This document shows positions 53,908 through 63,845 of a stretch of DNA of 64,000 nt, one piece after another. Numbering within the stretch: position 1 is the first letter of the stretch; each line of letters starts with the position of its first letter. The DNA comes from Sphingomonas sp. 7/4-4 (GTDB lineage Bacteria > Pseudomonadota > Alphaproteobacteria > Sphingomonadales > Sphingomonadaceae), in the NCBI RefSeq assembly GCF_027941955.1, contig NZ_CP115960.1:4096001-4160000 (forward strand). Direction: 5' to 3'. The notes below the pieces were generated by a model that had not been told where the DNA came from, did not search any database, and worked only from the letters and a program-made list of their open reading frames with translations. Made by a program: the position numbers and the translations under genes.

Positions 53908-54389
53908 CGCCGTCCTGCTTTGCGCCACTCGGCGACCGTTTCCAAATAGCCCCAACCTTCTCCCGGATAACGACGCGTGCGGCTGGCCGGGCGCCGGCTC
54001 GCCATGTCCATCGTTCCACCGTTCACATAAAACAGGGGGAAATGCAGATTGCTGTTTTCGGAGCAGGGTAGATGTTCGGGCGCGGCCCAGGCGAGCTTGC
54101 GGCCGGCGCGTCGCACGGTGAGCAAGCAGCCGCGGGAGTCACCGCTCGCTGCCTTCCGGAACGTCAACGTACGCCCCTTCACGGTCATGACCTCCTCGAA
54201 CTCGGTCATGAGATCGTGACCGATGCCACCCTCGAAATATAAGTGCACATAGGCGTGCCGGGCGTCGACCGGGATGATCTGCGCCCAACCGCCTGGCTCG
54301 TGATAGGCTCCCGCCAAGGCGGGGATCGGATTCGCGTCGCGCGCCTCCGCAGTAGCGAGAGGCGCCACCGCGAGGAGCAACGCGATCAC
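53904..54389 (-). CDS. Exported hypothetical protein
   Basis: A GTG at 54389 overlapping the accC stop (GTGA) gives a signal peptide (VIALLLAVAPLATAEA) and a beta-rich domain with two Cys. The family is not recognised (161 aa). It sits between accC and arsC with overlaps at both ends. Confidence 0.7.
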   Translation of the reverse strand: MIALLLAVAPLATAEARDANPIPALAGAYHEPGGWAQIIPVDARHAYVHLYFEGGIGHDLMTEFEEVMTVKGRTLTFRKAASGDSRGCLLTVRRAGRKLAWAAPEHLPCSENSNLHFPLFYVNGGTMDMASRRPASRTRRYPGEGWGYLETVAEWRKAGRR

Positions 54390-55736
54390 GCGTCCTGCTT
54401 CGCCAGCCACTCTTCGAGCCACTTGATCGTGTACGCACCCTGCTGGAATTCGGGATCGTCGAGCAAAGCCTGGTGCAAGGGGATCGTGGTCTTCATCCCC
54501 TCGATCACGAACTCCTCCAGCGCACGGCGCAGCCGCATCAGGCAGCGTTCGCGGGTGGAGCCATAGACGATCAGCTTGGCGATCATGCTGTCGTAATAAG
54601 GCGGCACCCGGTAGCCGGTGTAGAGCCCGCTATCGACGCGGACGTGCATCCCGCCCGGCGCGTGGAACTGCTTCACCGTGCCCGGCGAGGGCGCGAAGGT
54701 GCGTGGGTCCTCGGCGTTGATCCGGCATTCGATCGCATGGCCGTGGAACTGGATATTCTCCTGCGTGCACGACAGCCCATGCCCCTCGGCAACGCGGATC
54801 TGCTCGCGGACCAGATCCAGCCCGGTGATCATCTCGGTCACCGGATGCTCGACCTGCAGGCGGGTGTTCATCTCGATGAAGTAGAACTCGCCATTCTCCC
54901 ACAGAAACTCGATCGTCCCCGCGCCGCGATAGCCCATATCGGCCATCGCCTTGGCGCAGATGCCGCCGATCCGCTCGCGATCGGCCTGGCCGAGCACGGG
55001 GAGGAGCTTCCTCGAGCACCTTCTGGTGGCGGCGCTGGAGCGAGCAGTCGCGCTCGCCCAGGTGCACGGCATTGCCGTTGCCGTCGCCGAACACCTGGAT
55101 CTCGATATGGCGCGGATTGCCGAGATACTTCTCGAGATAGACGGTGGCGTCGCCGAACGCGGCCTTCGCCTCGCTGCCCGCCTGCTGCATCAAAGTCTCG
55201 AGCTGGTCCTCGGACGTGCACACCTTCATGCCGCGCCCGCCGCCGCCGGAAGCCGCCTTGATGATCACCGGATAGCCGGCCTTGGCCGCGATCGCCTTGG
55301 CCTCGGCCAGGTCGCTGATCGCGCCGTCCGATCCGGGGACGAGCGGCAGGCCCAAAGCGCCCGCGGTGCGCTTGGCCTCGATCTTGTCGCCCATCGTGCG
55401 GATATGCTCGGGCTTGGGGCCGACGAAGATGATCCCGTGCGCCTCGACGATCTCGGCGAACTGGGCGTTCTCCGAAAGGAAGCCATAGCCCGGGTGGATC
55501 GCATCGGCGCCCGAGATCTCGGCGGCACTGATGATATTGGGGATGTTGAGATAGCTCTCGGTCGCGCTCGGCGGCCCGATGCAGATCGCCTCGTCCGCCA
55601 GCCGCACGTGCATCGCGTCGCTGTCCGCGGTCGAGTGCACCGCGACGGTCTTGATCCCCATCTCGTGGCAGGCACGGTGGATGCGGAGCGCGATCTCGCC
55701 GCGATTGGCGATCAGCAGCTTCTTGATCTCGGGCAT
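54386..55736 (-). CDS. accC: Biotin carboxylase, apparent frameshift near 55003
   Basis: ATP-dependent carboxylation of the AccB biotin, first step of fatty-acid synthesis. Begins MPEIKKLLIANRGEIALRIH; ATP-grasp loop GGGGRGMK; after QKVLEEAP the frame changes in a CTCCCC run (one base extra) and continues VLGQADRERIGGICAKAMAD, FYFIEMNTRLQVEHPVTEMI to the end. Corrected length is 450 aa. Essential gene, so an indel error is likely. 2 bp downstream of accB. Confidence 0.94.
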
Positions 55737-55738
55737 TT

Positions 55739-56212
55739 TTATTCGACGACCACGAGCGGCTGATCGAACTCGACCGGCTGGCCGTTCTCGATGAGGATCG
55801 CCTTGACCGTGCCAGCGGCGGGCGCCTGGATCGGGTTCATCACCTTCATCGCCTCAATGATCAGCAATGTGTCGCCCGCGGCGACCTTGTCGCCCACCGC
55901 GACGAACATCTTCGCCTCGGGATTGGGCTTCAGATAGGCGGTGCCGACCATCGGCGACTTGACTGCGTTCGCCGCGGCGACGGGCGCAGCGGCTTCGGCA
56001 GGCACGGCCGCGGCGACAGGCGCCGGAGCGGCCGCTGCCGGTGCGGCATATTGCACTGCCGGTGCGGCGGTCACGGTGCGCGCGACGCGCACGCGGCGTT
56101 CGCCGTCCTCGACTTCGATCTCGGTAAGCTGCGTCTCGTCGAGCACGGCGGCGAGCTGGCGGACCAGCTCGATATCGACGTGCATCGCCCCTTGTTTCTT
56201 ATCTTCGGCCAT
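55739..56212 (-). CDS. accB: Biotin carboxyl carrier protein
   Basis: The 157-aa BCCP has an Ala/Pro-rich linker (residues about 50-83) and the biotinyl domain with K123 in EAMKVMN. It carries the biotin shuttled between AccC and AccAD. The order aroQ-accB-accC is common in alphaproteobacteria. Confidence 0.96.
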   Translation of the reverse strand: MAEDKKQGAMHVDIELVRQLAAVLDETQLTEIEVEDGERRVRVARTVTAAPAVQYAAPAAAAPAPVAAAVPAEAAAPVAAANAVKSPMVGTAYLKPNPEAKMFVAVGDKVAAGDTLLIIEAMKVMNPIQAPAAGTVKAILIENGQPVEFDQPLVVVE

Positions 56213-56247
56213 TGCGACCCTTTATCCGATGAAAGCGCGCGCTCATG

Positions 56248-56682
56248 TCAGAGACGCGCCGCGGCTTCAAGCGCGAGCATGTACGACAGCGCTCCGAAGC
56301 CCGCGATGGTTCCGCGCGCGGCCCGCACGACATACGACGTGTGCCGGAAGTCCTCGCGCGCATGCGGGTTGGAAAGATGGACCTCGATCACCGGCGTCGT
56401 GATGCTCTTCACGGCATCGTGCAACGCGATCGAAGTATGCGTGTACCCGCCCGGGTTCAGGATGACCGCCTTGGCGCCCCGGGCCTGCGCCTCGTGCAGC
56501 CAGTCGATGAGGTGGCCCTCGTGATTCGACTGGCGCAGGTCGATGTCGAGATCGAGCTCCTTCGCCCGATCCTCCATCCGGCCCGCGATATCGTCCAGCG
56601 TGTCCGAGCCGTAGATCTCCGGCTCGCGCAGCCCCAGCAGATTGAGGTTGGGGCCGTTGAGGACGTAGATCGTATCGGCCAA
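56248..56682 (-). CDS. aroQ: 3-dehydroquinate dehydratase, type II
   Basis: Third step of the shikimate pathway. The 144-aa protein starts MADTIYVLNGPNLNLLGLRE and has the conserved QSNHEGHLIDWLHEA and NPGGYTHTSIAL segments. It is 35 bp upstream of accB on the same strand. Confidence 0.96.
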   Translation of the reverse strand: MADTIYVLNGPNLNLLGLREPEIYGSDTLDDIAGRMEDRAKELDLDIDLRQSNHEGHLIDWLHEAQARGAKAVILNPGGYTHTSIALHDAVKSITTPVIEVHLSNPHAREDFRHTSYVVRAARGTIAGFGALSYMLALEAAARL

Positions 56683-56765
56683 GCCGGTGCCTTTCGGTTG
56701 CGGGCGTCTGCATCGCCTCTATATGACGCAACGTCAGCGATCAAATCGGGCGCTTCGTCCCATTC

Positions 56766-56861
56766 CCGTTCGCCCTGAGCTTGTCGAAGGGCTGCACTTC
56801 TCCCCGTCCATCCGGACGCGAAGAAAGAACAGGGCTTCGACAAGCTCAGCCCGAACGGAGG
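56766..56861. repeat. REP-like inverted pair (CTGAGCTTGTCGAAG family)
   Basis: GTTCGCCCTGAGCTTGTCGA at 56768 and its inverse TCGACAAGCTCAGCCCGAAC at 56837, around a 40-bp centre. The right end contributes CGGAGG, the ribosome-binding site of thiSG. Related copy at 9117-9172. Confidence 0.75.
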
Positions 56862-56870
56862 TTTAAGCGC

Positions 56871-57875
56871 GTGCACACCGACGGTACCGTCAGCATAGTC
56901 GTCAACGGCGAGCACAAGCGCGTCACCGCCGGCCTCACCATCATCCAGCTGGCCGAGCAGCTTGGGCTGGTGCCCGAGAAGATCGCCGTCGAGCGCAATC
57001 TCGAAGTGGTGCCCCGCTCGACCTTGGGCGAAGTGCTGGTGCGCGACGGTGACGAGCTCGAGATCGTCCACTTCGTTGGTGGTGGCGACCATGCCCGCCC
57101 GATCGACGAGGATACGTGGAGCGTCGCCGGCAAGACCTTCCGCTCGCGGCTGATCGTCGGCACCGGCAAATACAAGGATTTCGAGCAGAATGCGGCTGCG
57201 GTCGCGGCGAGTGGGGCGGAGATCGTCACGGTGGCGGTGCGCCGCGTGAACGTCTCGGACCCCAATGCGCCGATGCTCACCGACTATATCGATCCCAAGA
57301 AGATCACCTATCTCCCCAACACCGCGGGCTGCTTCGACGCCGAGAGCGCGATCCGCACGCTGCGGCTCGCGCGCGAAGCCGGCGGTTGGGAGCTCGTGAA
57401 GCTCGAAGTGCTCGGCGAGGCGCGCACGCTCTATCCCGACATGGTCGAGACCCTGCGCGCGACCGAAGTGCTCGCCAAGGAAGGCTTCAAGCCGATGGTC
57501 TATTGCGTCGACGATCCGATCGCGGCGAAGCGGCTGGAGGATGTCGGCGCAGTGGCGATCATGCCGCTGGGCGCGCCGATCGGCTCGGGGCTCGGCATCC
57601 AGAACCGGGTGACGATCCGCCTGATCGTCGAGGGCGCCAAGGTGCCGGTGCTGGTCGATGCCGGCGTTGGTTCGGCGAGTGACGCGGCGGTGGCGATGGA
57701 GCTCGGCTGCGACGGCGTGCTGATGAACACCGCGATCGCCGAGGCCAAGGACCCGATCCTGATGGCGGCGGCGATGAAGGCGGCGGTCGAGGCGGGGCGG
57801 CTGTCGTATCGCGCCGGGCGGATGGCGAAGCGGCGATATGCCGATCCGTCGAGCCCGCTGGCGGGGCTGATCTAA
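56871..57875 (+). CDS. thiG: Fused ThiS sulfur carrier and ThiG thiazole synthase
   Basis: Builds the thiazole of thiamine. A GTG at 56871 (CGGAGG 9 bases upstream) starts a ThiS domain (VSIVVNGEHKRVTAGLTIIQ ... EIVHFVGGG at 66-72) joined by a short linker to ThiG (from about residue 84, FRSRLIVGTGKYKDF; Schiff-base Lys in ELVKLEVLGEART; GAPIGSGLGIQNR). 334 aa. The ThiS Gly-Gly is internal, so it is not a free C-terminus. The fusion is known from some sphingomonads. Confidence 0.93.
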   Translation: MHTDGTVSIVVNGEHKRVTAGLTIIQLAEQLGLVPEKIAVERNLEVVPRSTLGEVLVRDGDELEIVHFVGGGDHARPIDEDTWSVAGKTFRSRLIVGTGKYKDFEQNAAAVAASGAEIVTVAVRRVNVSDPNAPMLTDYIDPKKITYLPNTAGCFDAESAIRTLRLAREAGGWELVKLEVLGEARTLYPDMVETLRATEVLAKEGFKPMVYCVDDPIAAKRLEDVGAVAIMPLGAPIGSGLGIQNRVTIRLIVEGAKVPVLVDAGVGSASDAAVAMELGCDGVLMNTAIAEAKDPILMAAAMKAAVEAGRLSYRAGRMAKRRYADPSSPLAGLI

Positions 57876-57953
57876 CGCGGCAGCCGGTTTGCAAAGTGGC
57901 CGGCAGCTAACGCCCCACTAGCGGACATTTGAAGAGCGGCGGTATATCGCGAC

Positions 57954-58235
57954 ATGGCTGAACTGGTTTTTGAAATCTGGCGAAGCACCGACGATAATTC
58001 GTTCGAGTTGTCAGGCGTGACGGAACGCGGCGACCGACTGCGTAAATCGGTGAGCCCGAACGCTGTCCTCGTTCACACCTTCGTGGCCCAGTCGGATTTC
58101 GACGCATCGCAACAGAACTATGATTGGCATGGATGGGGCAAATGGAAGCCGGACGCAGGTTGGACGGAGCACTTCTACACCGACGAAGAAGCTGACGAGC
58201 AGCGGCGCTACATGGTCGCGCGCGATGTCCGCTAA
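57954..58235 (+). CDS. Hypothetical small protein
   Basis: The 93-aa soluble protein (MAELVFEIWRSTDDNSFELS, HGWGKWKPDAGWTEHFYTDE) is acidic and Trp-rich; no family recognised. It stands alone after thiSG. Confidence 0.5.
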   Translation: MAELVFEIWRSTDDNSFELSGVTERGDRLRKSVSPNAVLVHTFVAQSDFDASQQNYDWHGWGKWKPDAGWTEHFYTDEEADEQRRYMVARDVR

Positions 58236-58611
58236 CCACCATTTGCAGACATGCTTGCAATGTAGGATTTCGCCTGACAGCCTCATCTGGCTCTTTGACA
58301 TCGTAACGCCCCTCTCCTCCTGCTCGTGCGAAAGCAGGAGTATAGCGCCGCTCGGCCCATGCCATCCCGGATTGCCTGCGCAGGAACACGGCCGGCCAGA
58401 ACCATGCAGTCAGTGTGACCCTAGTGTGACCTTTCGCGGCTAACCACCACTTCCCGCCGTTCGCAGGCGCGCCGTCAGCGAATGACCGAATTGTGAATGG
58501 CCGAGGCTTTCCGCATGCCGGCCGGCAGCGCATTGACGGCGCTCCGAAAGAGGCCGAGATCATGGCGTGCGGACGGCGACCGGATCCGTAGCATTGGTTC
58601 TGGAGGGACGA
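58236..58611. other. Gene-free stretch with dispersed repeat (58249-58297)
   Basis: No gene seen in these 376 bp. TGCTTGCAATGTAGGATTTC...TCTGGCTCTTTGACATCG resembles 8206-8252. An inverted pair CTCCTGCT/AGCAGGAG near 58317-58341 could form a hairpin. GTGTGACC is repeated at 58413 and 58424. Confidence 0.5.
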
Positions 58612-58857
58612 ATGAGCGGATATGTGGTGACCACCGACAACGGCAACGATCACAGAAACCTGTTCATGGTGAACAACGCCGACCCGAAATCGGCATGCGC
58701 CGAGATCAACCGATTCATGAAGCTGAACAATGCCGCGGCGCTCGCCCCGATGAGCGATGCGACGCTCGACCATTTCCAGGTCGTGGCAGGCACGCCGTGG
58801 CTCTTCACGACCCTCCATTCGCCCACCGGGAAGGTTACCAGCAGCCAGTTCAAATGA
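58612..58857 (+). CDS. Hypothetical small protein (81 aa)
   Basis: GGAGGG 6 bases before ATG 58612. The product (MSGYVVTTDNGNDHRNLFMV, NADPKSACAEINRFMKLNNA) is soluble with one Cys; no family recognised. Confidence 0.55.
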   Translation: MSGYVVTTDNGNDHRNLFMVNNADPKSACAEINRFMKLNNAAALAPMSDATLDHFQVVAGTPWLFTTLHSPTGKVTSSQFK

Positions 58858-58954
58858 TGGCCGTCGCTTGCGCCAGCACGCCCGCGGCGCAAAAACTTGG
58901 TGAGGATTTTCCCATATCGGCCCTCGTGCCCGGCTGGGGACCGATTGCCTCGGC

Positions 58955-59428
58955 TCAGATCTTCCGCCGACAGACGAGCTTGTCACCAGGCTCCAGCCCC
59001 GAGCCTGTCCGATCGACCGACCATTCGATCTGCATCTCGTCCGGACCGATCCTGCGGTAGGCGAAGGCGTCATCGCGCTCGCCCTCGGCGCGCGTCTTAC
59101 GCCAAGTGAGGACCTCTGCCATCCAGCCGGGCGTGCTGTACCACCGTATTCCGCCGGCTACACTCGAAACCGACGCGCGGAACGCCTTCGTTTCCGGGGT
59201 GTAGGCCCAGCGCTCGGCCGCCTTGTACTTGCCCGGCGGCAAGTCAGCGTGCGCTTTCACCAGGGAGGCCGTTTCGGCGTCCCATGTGAATGCAAGGGTG
59301 GAAGAGATCGGGCGTCCTGACGGGAGCAGGTTTCCGTCGCATCGCCAAACGCCGACGAAGTAGGCGAGCGTGGGTGGCGGGGAGGGCGGGACATCCGCGG
59401 ACAACAGAGCCAGTGCGGTTAGGAACAT
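58955..59428 (-). CDS. Exported hypothetical protein, lipocalin-like composition
   Basis: ATG at 59428 gives 157 aa with a short signal-like N-terminus (MFLTALALLSADVPP) and a beta-strand-rich domain with two Cys (GVWRCDGN, DKLVCRRKI). A longer frame upstream runs through the methyltransferase gene and was rejected. Function unknown. Confidence 0.6.
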   Translation of the reverse strand: MFLTALALLSADVPPSPPPTLAYFVGVWRCDGNLLPSGRPISSTLAFTWDAETASLVKAHADLPPGKYKAAERWAYTPETKAFRASVSSVAGGIRWYSTPGWMAEVLTWRKTRAEGERDDAFAYRRIGPDEMQIEWSVDRTGSGLEPGDKLVCRRKI

Positions 59429-59517
59429 ATTTGCTTGTCTACACGGCGGGTTTTGCAGTGTCGACAAGCCGCGCCAATCCCGGTGCCCGCCAAGGAATGA
59501 CAGCTGCGCCCGCTTGC

Positions 59518-60113
59518 TCAGCGCCCCTTGCGCACCAGCCAGATCGCCCTTCCGCCGGTCGCGTGATCGTGCGGTACGAACGCCACTTCGAGCAGCCCGT
59601 GCCCGGCGAACAGCGCGCGATACTCGGCCGGGGCGAGGCTGGCGTGATAGAGTTCGTCGCCGAATTGGCAGCCGATCGTCTCGTCGCGCGCGGAGCCCGT
59701 GTTGAACAGGAAGGCGCCGTCGGGCGCGAGCAGCCCGGCCCCCTTGACCACCATCGCGGCCTGATCCTCCGGGGGCAGATGGAAGATGCTGTCCCATGCG
59801 ATCACACCGTGGAACGGACCCTCCACCTCGGCCTCACGCATGTCGGCGCAGACCCAGCGGTGCCCGGGGAAGCGGGTGCGTGCGAGCGCGATCATCCGTT
59901 CGGACAGGTCGACGCCGGTCAGCCGCCGGTCGCGGTCGATCAGGTAGCGTGCGATCGGCTCGCCCGCGCCGCAGCCGAGGTCGAGGACTTGTCCCCCTTC
60001 GGCACGGCTAGCAGGAAGCGGTCGAGCCAGCCCTGCTCGACGAAGTTTCGGCGGCGCGCTTCGTCGAAAGCGTGCGCATGGCGCTCATAATGTTCGGCAA
60101 TCCGATCGGGCAT
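59518..60113 (-). CDS. SAM-dependent methyltransferase, apparent frameshift near 59995
   Basis: Starts MPDRIAEHYERHAHAFDEAR; the G5 run after AVPKGG breaks the frame, and restoring one G gives QVLDLGCGAGEPIARYLIDR, the class-I SAM-binding motif, continuing LTGVDLSERMIALARTRFPG and WDSIFHLPPEDQ to 59518. About 198 aa. The substrate is unknown. Confidence 0.82.
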
Positions 60114-60206
60114 CGAAGGAACCCTCACCCGGCGCGGACCGTTGTTGTTCCGAAAGCGAAAGACAGGGCGCAGCTACGCGCCGGTCGCGGTCAGGAGATT
60201 GAAATC

Positions 60207-60377
60207 ATGGGTGAACTCGTCGACAAGATCAAGGGCAACCTCAACGAGGCGGCCGGCAAGATCAAGCAGCGGAGCGACAATCCCGAGACCCGCGACGAAG
60301 GCGCCGCGCAGGAGCTCAAGGGCAAGGGCCAGCAGCTTGCCGGCAAGGTGAAGGGCGCGCTCGGCGACGATATCTGA
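60207..60377 (+). CDS. CsbD-family stress protein
   Basis: The 56-aa protein (MGELVDKIKGNLNEAAGKIK, GKGQQLAGKVKGALGDDI) is a typical CsbD small hydrophilic helix-rich protein, induced by general stress in many bacteria. AGGAGATTGAAATC precedes the ATG. Followed by a terminator. Confidence 0.9.
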   Translation: MGELVDKIKGNLNEAAGKIKQRSDNPETRDEGAAQELKGKGQQLAGKVKGALGDDI

Positions 60378-60395
60378 GGATCACCGTTGAGGACG

Positions 60396-60427
60396 AAAGG
60401 GGCGGTCTCGCAGAAGGCCGCCCCTTT
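60396..60427 (+). terminator. Terminator after the CsbD gene
   Basis: AAAGGGGCGG (60396-60405) pairs with CCGCCCCTTT (60418-60427), 12-base loop. Confidence 0.8.
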
Positions 60428-60444
60428 GCGTCAGTCGGGCCCTC

Positions 60445-60684
60445 TTAGTCGGGAACGTAGAACGACCAGAGCCCGCTCACCAGCTTGCACGCGGCGAAGC
60501 GGACCGGGCGGTGCGACGCGCCGATTTCGCAGATCATATAGGATTGGGTCTCCACCGGTTCGAGCGGATTGGGGAGCATCACCGTCCTGCTGCCGAGCCA
60601 GCGCCATTCCTGTTGCCACACCTTCACACCGGAAAGCGCGAGATGATCGCCCTCCTTGCCGATGTGCACCGTCTTCCAACTCAT
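60445..60684 (-). CDS. Hypothetical small protein (79 aa)
   Basis: ATG 60684 after GGCGAGGAGACTGAA (SD GAGGAG). The product (MSWKTVHIGKEGDHLALSGV, VWQQEWRWLGSRTVMLPNPL) is basic and Trp-rich; no family recognised. Confidence 0.55.
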   Translation of the reverse strand: MSWKTVHIGKEGDHLALSGVKVWQQEWRWLGSRTVMLPNPLEPVETQSYMICEIGASHRPVRFAACKLVSGLWSFYVPD

Positions 60685-60724
60685 TTCAGTCTCCTCGCCC
60701 TTATTATAGAGGCTGCGGAGCGGG

Positions 60725-62373
60725 TCAGCGGTCGCGGATCGCGCTGATTGTCGTGCCTGGCGTGATGAATTCGACATCGGTCTTCAAATGGAGCAGCCGG
60801 ACGCCCTTTTCGACCAGCGCACGCTCCAGTGCGGGGGCGAATTCCTCGGTCCGCTCGACGGTTTCGGCCCAGCAGCCATAGGCCCGGCCGAGCGCGGCGA
60901 AATCGGGATTGTGCAGATTGGTGCCCGAGAGGCGTGCCGGATATTCGCGCTCCTGGTGCATGCGGATCGTGCCGTATGCGCCGTTGTCGATCACCAGCAC
61001 GAGGATGTCGGCGTTGTGCTGGACGGCGGTGGCGAGTTCCTGCCCGTTCATCATGAAATCACCGTCGCCGGCGAGCGCGACCACCTGCCGCTCCGGCGCG
61101 CGCAATTTGCCCGCGACGGCGGCGGGCACGCCATAGCCCATCGCCCCGGCAGTCGGCGCCAGCTGCGAGGGTTGCGGCCCGTAATGCCAGTAACGATGCC
61201 ACCAGCTCGAGAAATTGCCCGCGCCGTTGCAGATGATCGTGTCCGCCGGCATGGCCTCGCGCATCGCCGCGACGCACTGGCCGAGATCGAGCGTTACGCC
61301 CTCGCGCGGCCTGGGGGTGGACCAGTCGAGCCATTCGGCATGGGCTTCGGCGGCGCCGCCGCGGATCGGCGGGATGTTCTCCAGCGCTGCCGCGCCGGTG
61401 AAGCTCGTCATGTCGGCGCAGATCGCGACGTCGGCGCGATAGACCCGGCCAAGCTCGTTCGGGTCGGGGTGGACGTGGATCAGCGTCTGTCCCGGGTGAT
61501 CGGGGGTGATCAGCGCATAGCCGTCCGTCGTCGCTTCGCCGAGCCGTGCGCCGACGGCGAGGATCAGGTCCGCGCCCTTGATCCGCGACACCAGTTTCGG
61601 ATTGGGCCCATAACCCAGATTGCCGGCATAGACCTGCGATCCTGCGGGGAGCGCATCCTGCCGTCGGAAGGCACTGGCGACGGGCAGGCCGATACGCTCC
61701 GCGAAGCTGGCGAAGGCCGCACCCGCCGCCGCGGTCCAGCCCGCGCCGCCGACGATCGCGATCGGCCGGTCGGCCTGTTTGATCAAAGCGGCCATCGCCT
61801 GCATCGCGTGCCGATCGGGCGCCTGGGTGATACGGGGCAAGGGCGGGCGGTCCACTGCCTCGACCACGTCGCACAGCATGTCTTCGGGAAGCGCGATCAC
61901 AACCGGCCCGGGCCGGCCGCTGGTCGCCACGTTCCATGCCCGCGCGACATATTCGGGAATCCGCGCCGCATCCTCGATCCGCGTCGCCCATTTGGCGAGC
62001 GGCGCGAACATCGCGGGGAAGTCCACTTCCTGGAATCCTCGCGGTCGCGCATCCCGCGGTCGACGTCGCCGATGAACAGGATCATCGGCTGCGAATCCTG
62101 CATCGCCACATGGACGCCGATCGACGCGTTGGTCGCGCCCGGCCCGCGGGTGACGAAGGCCACGCCCGGCCGTCCCGTCATCGCCCCGTCGGCGCAGGCC
62201 ATGAAGCTCACGCCGCCTTCCTGCCGGCACGTCACCACGTCCACTTGCGGCGTGTCGTGCAACGCGTCGAGCACGGCGAGGAAGCTCTCGCCCGGCACAT
62301 GGAAGATGCGGTCGCAGCCTTGTGCGACCAGATTGTCGACGAGGATCCGGCCCCCGGTTCGTTTCGCGGTCAT
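60725..62373 (-). CDS. Thiamine-diphosphate enzyme, acetolactate-synthase-like, apparent frameshift near 62038
   Basis: Begins MTAKRTGGRILVDNLVAQGC with the PYR-domain Glu in CRQEGGVSFMA and SQPMILFIGDVDRGMRDR; one base missing near 62038 then joins GFQEVDFPAMFAPLAKWATR. The PP domain has the ThDP/Mg motif GDGDFMMNGQEL...N. About 549 aa when corrected. Similar proteins are annotated as acetolactate synthase catalytic-like or other ThDP-dependent decarboxylases; no regulatory subunit is nearby, so a role other than branched-chain synthesis is likely. Confidence 0.85.
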
Positions 62374-62454
62374 GCCCGCTTCCTAGCGCGGCTGACCTGC
62401 TTCGCGTAACCCCCGGCCGCTATGCCGGTTATCCCGCGGCGGAATGGCGCCCGC

Positions 62455-63416
62455 TCAGGACGCCCATTCTGCGCGCAGATCGGCCTCGCTGCCGTCGAAG
62501 TGGTTATAGTCGATCTTCCCGCCCGCATTGCCGGGGATGCCGGGCACGGTCGACGCCTTTTCGGCATATTGCCACAGCCAATAGCTCGACCAGCTCTTCT
62601 GGACCTTCGCGGTGGGGTTGTACTCGGCGTGCCACAGCCGGTGCGCGCCCCAGAAGGGATCGACGCTGTTGCCGAGCTTCTCCTTGATCAGATGCCCGCT
62701 GTAGAGCACCGCGCGGCGCCCTAGTTTCTCGTGGATCCGCTCGAGGAATTCGCGCGCCTGATCGAAGCCCATCTGGAACTTGGCGTCGATCTCATAGTCG
62801 AGCGCGACCAATGTGTTCGGGCCGGGCTGCGCCTTGAGAAGGAAATTGTCGACCTGCGCCTTCACCGGCGCGTTGGTGCCCCAATGATAGGCGCCCCAGA
62901 GCAGCCCGGCACTCTCGGCGGCGACGCGGCGTTCGGTATAGGTCTTGTCCTTGCCCGTCTGGCCGGTCGTCGCCTTGTGGACGACCCCGAGCAATCCCGC
63001 GGCGCGCGCCTGGGCGAAGCTGTTGACCACATTGCCTTGATAAAGGTCGATAACCACCGGGATTCGCGGTGCCTCGGCCGAAGTGGCGATCGGCGCGCGC
63101 GGCACTGCCGGAACCGGGACGGGCGCCGGCGTGGGAAGAGGGTGGGGGTCGGCGCCGGGAGCGGGGCCGCTCCGGCGGCGAACGGCGTGAGGGGGCCGCA
63201 ACCGCCTGCCCAGACATAGGCATTCTCGTCGGTCTTGTACCAGAGCGGGTTGCCGTCGACCGACAGCCCGGCGACGATGGCGTGGACGTTGAGCGGCGTC
63301 CCAGCGAGCACTTTCCGGAACACCGGCGCGTCGGTGGTCGCAGCGCCCTGGCGCAGATTGACCTTGGCGGTGGTGGTGACCTGACCCGAGATCAGGATTT
63401 GCGGATGCTGCGGCAT
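62455..63416 (-). CDS. SH3b plus GH25 lysozyme, apparent frameshift near 63145
   Basis: The N-terminal SH3b domain (VNLRQGAATTDAPVFRKVLA, LWYKTDENAYVWAGGCG) is followed by a Pro/Ala linker in which a G5 run breaks the frame, and a C-terminal GH25 muramidase (IPVVIDLYQGNVV, catalytic DxE in VALDYEID, YSGHLIKEKLG). About 320 aa when corrected. No signal peptide, as in phage endolysins. The adjacent membrane protein could be its holin. Confidence 0.85.
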
Positions 63417-63419
63417 GGC

Positions 63420-63845
63420 TCAGCCCACCGCATCGTCGCCGGAGGTGCCCGGATTGGGCGCCGCCGTTGCCGCGCTGCCGACGGCGACCGTCTCCTGCCC
63501 GGCGGGGGTTCCCGGCGAAGGTGTCGCCCGGCTCATGAAGCCTTCGATGAAATCGGCGCCCGAATAACCGGCGCCGAGCAATGCGACGATCTGCGCCGAG
63601 GCGACCGCGTGGATATTGCCGATCAGGCTCACGCTTGCCAGCGCGCCTGCAATCGCGCCGATCGCCAGCGAAGTGATGAGCCGGCTCGGCTCGATCACGT
63701 CCGATACCGTGGCGGCGCTGTTGCTGACGGCGTCGTTGAGCTTCTTGAGGCCGACGATGCTGCGAATAGCCTGACCGAGCGTGCCGAGCATCGCGCCGAG
63801 CCCGATAAGCTGCATCCATGTTGTCGCGTCGAATGTGGTGTCCAC
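63420..63845 (-). CDS. Small membrane protein, holin-like
   Basis: The 141-aa protein has hydrophobic helices at about 10-28 (WMQLIGLGAMLGTLGQAIRS), 58-76 and 82-98, and an Ala/Pro/Gly C-terminal tail. It precedes the lysozyme gene by 3 bp on the same strand. Small size, helices and lysozyme linkage fit a holin; the Hol family could not be named, so this is inference. Confidence 0.55.
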   Translation of the reverse strand: MDTTFDATTWMQLIGLGAMLGTLGQAIRSIVGLKKLNDAVSNSAATVSDVIEPSRLITSLAIGAIAGALASVSLIGNIHAVASAQIVALLGAGYSGADFIEGFMSRATPSPGTPAGQETVAVGSAATAAPNPGTSGDDAVG

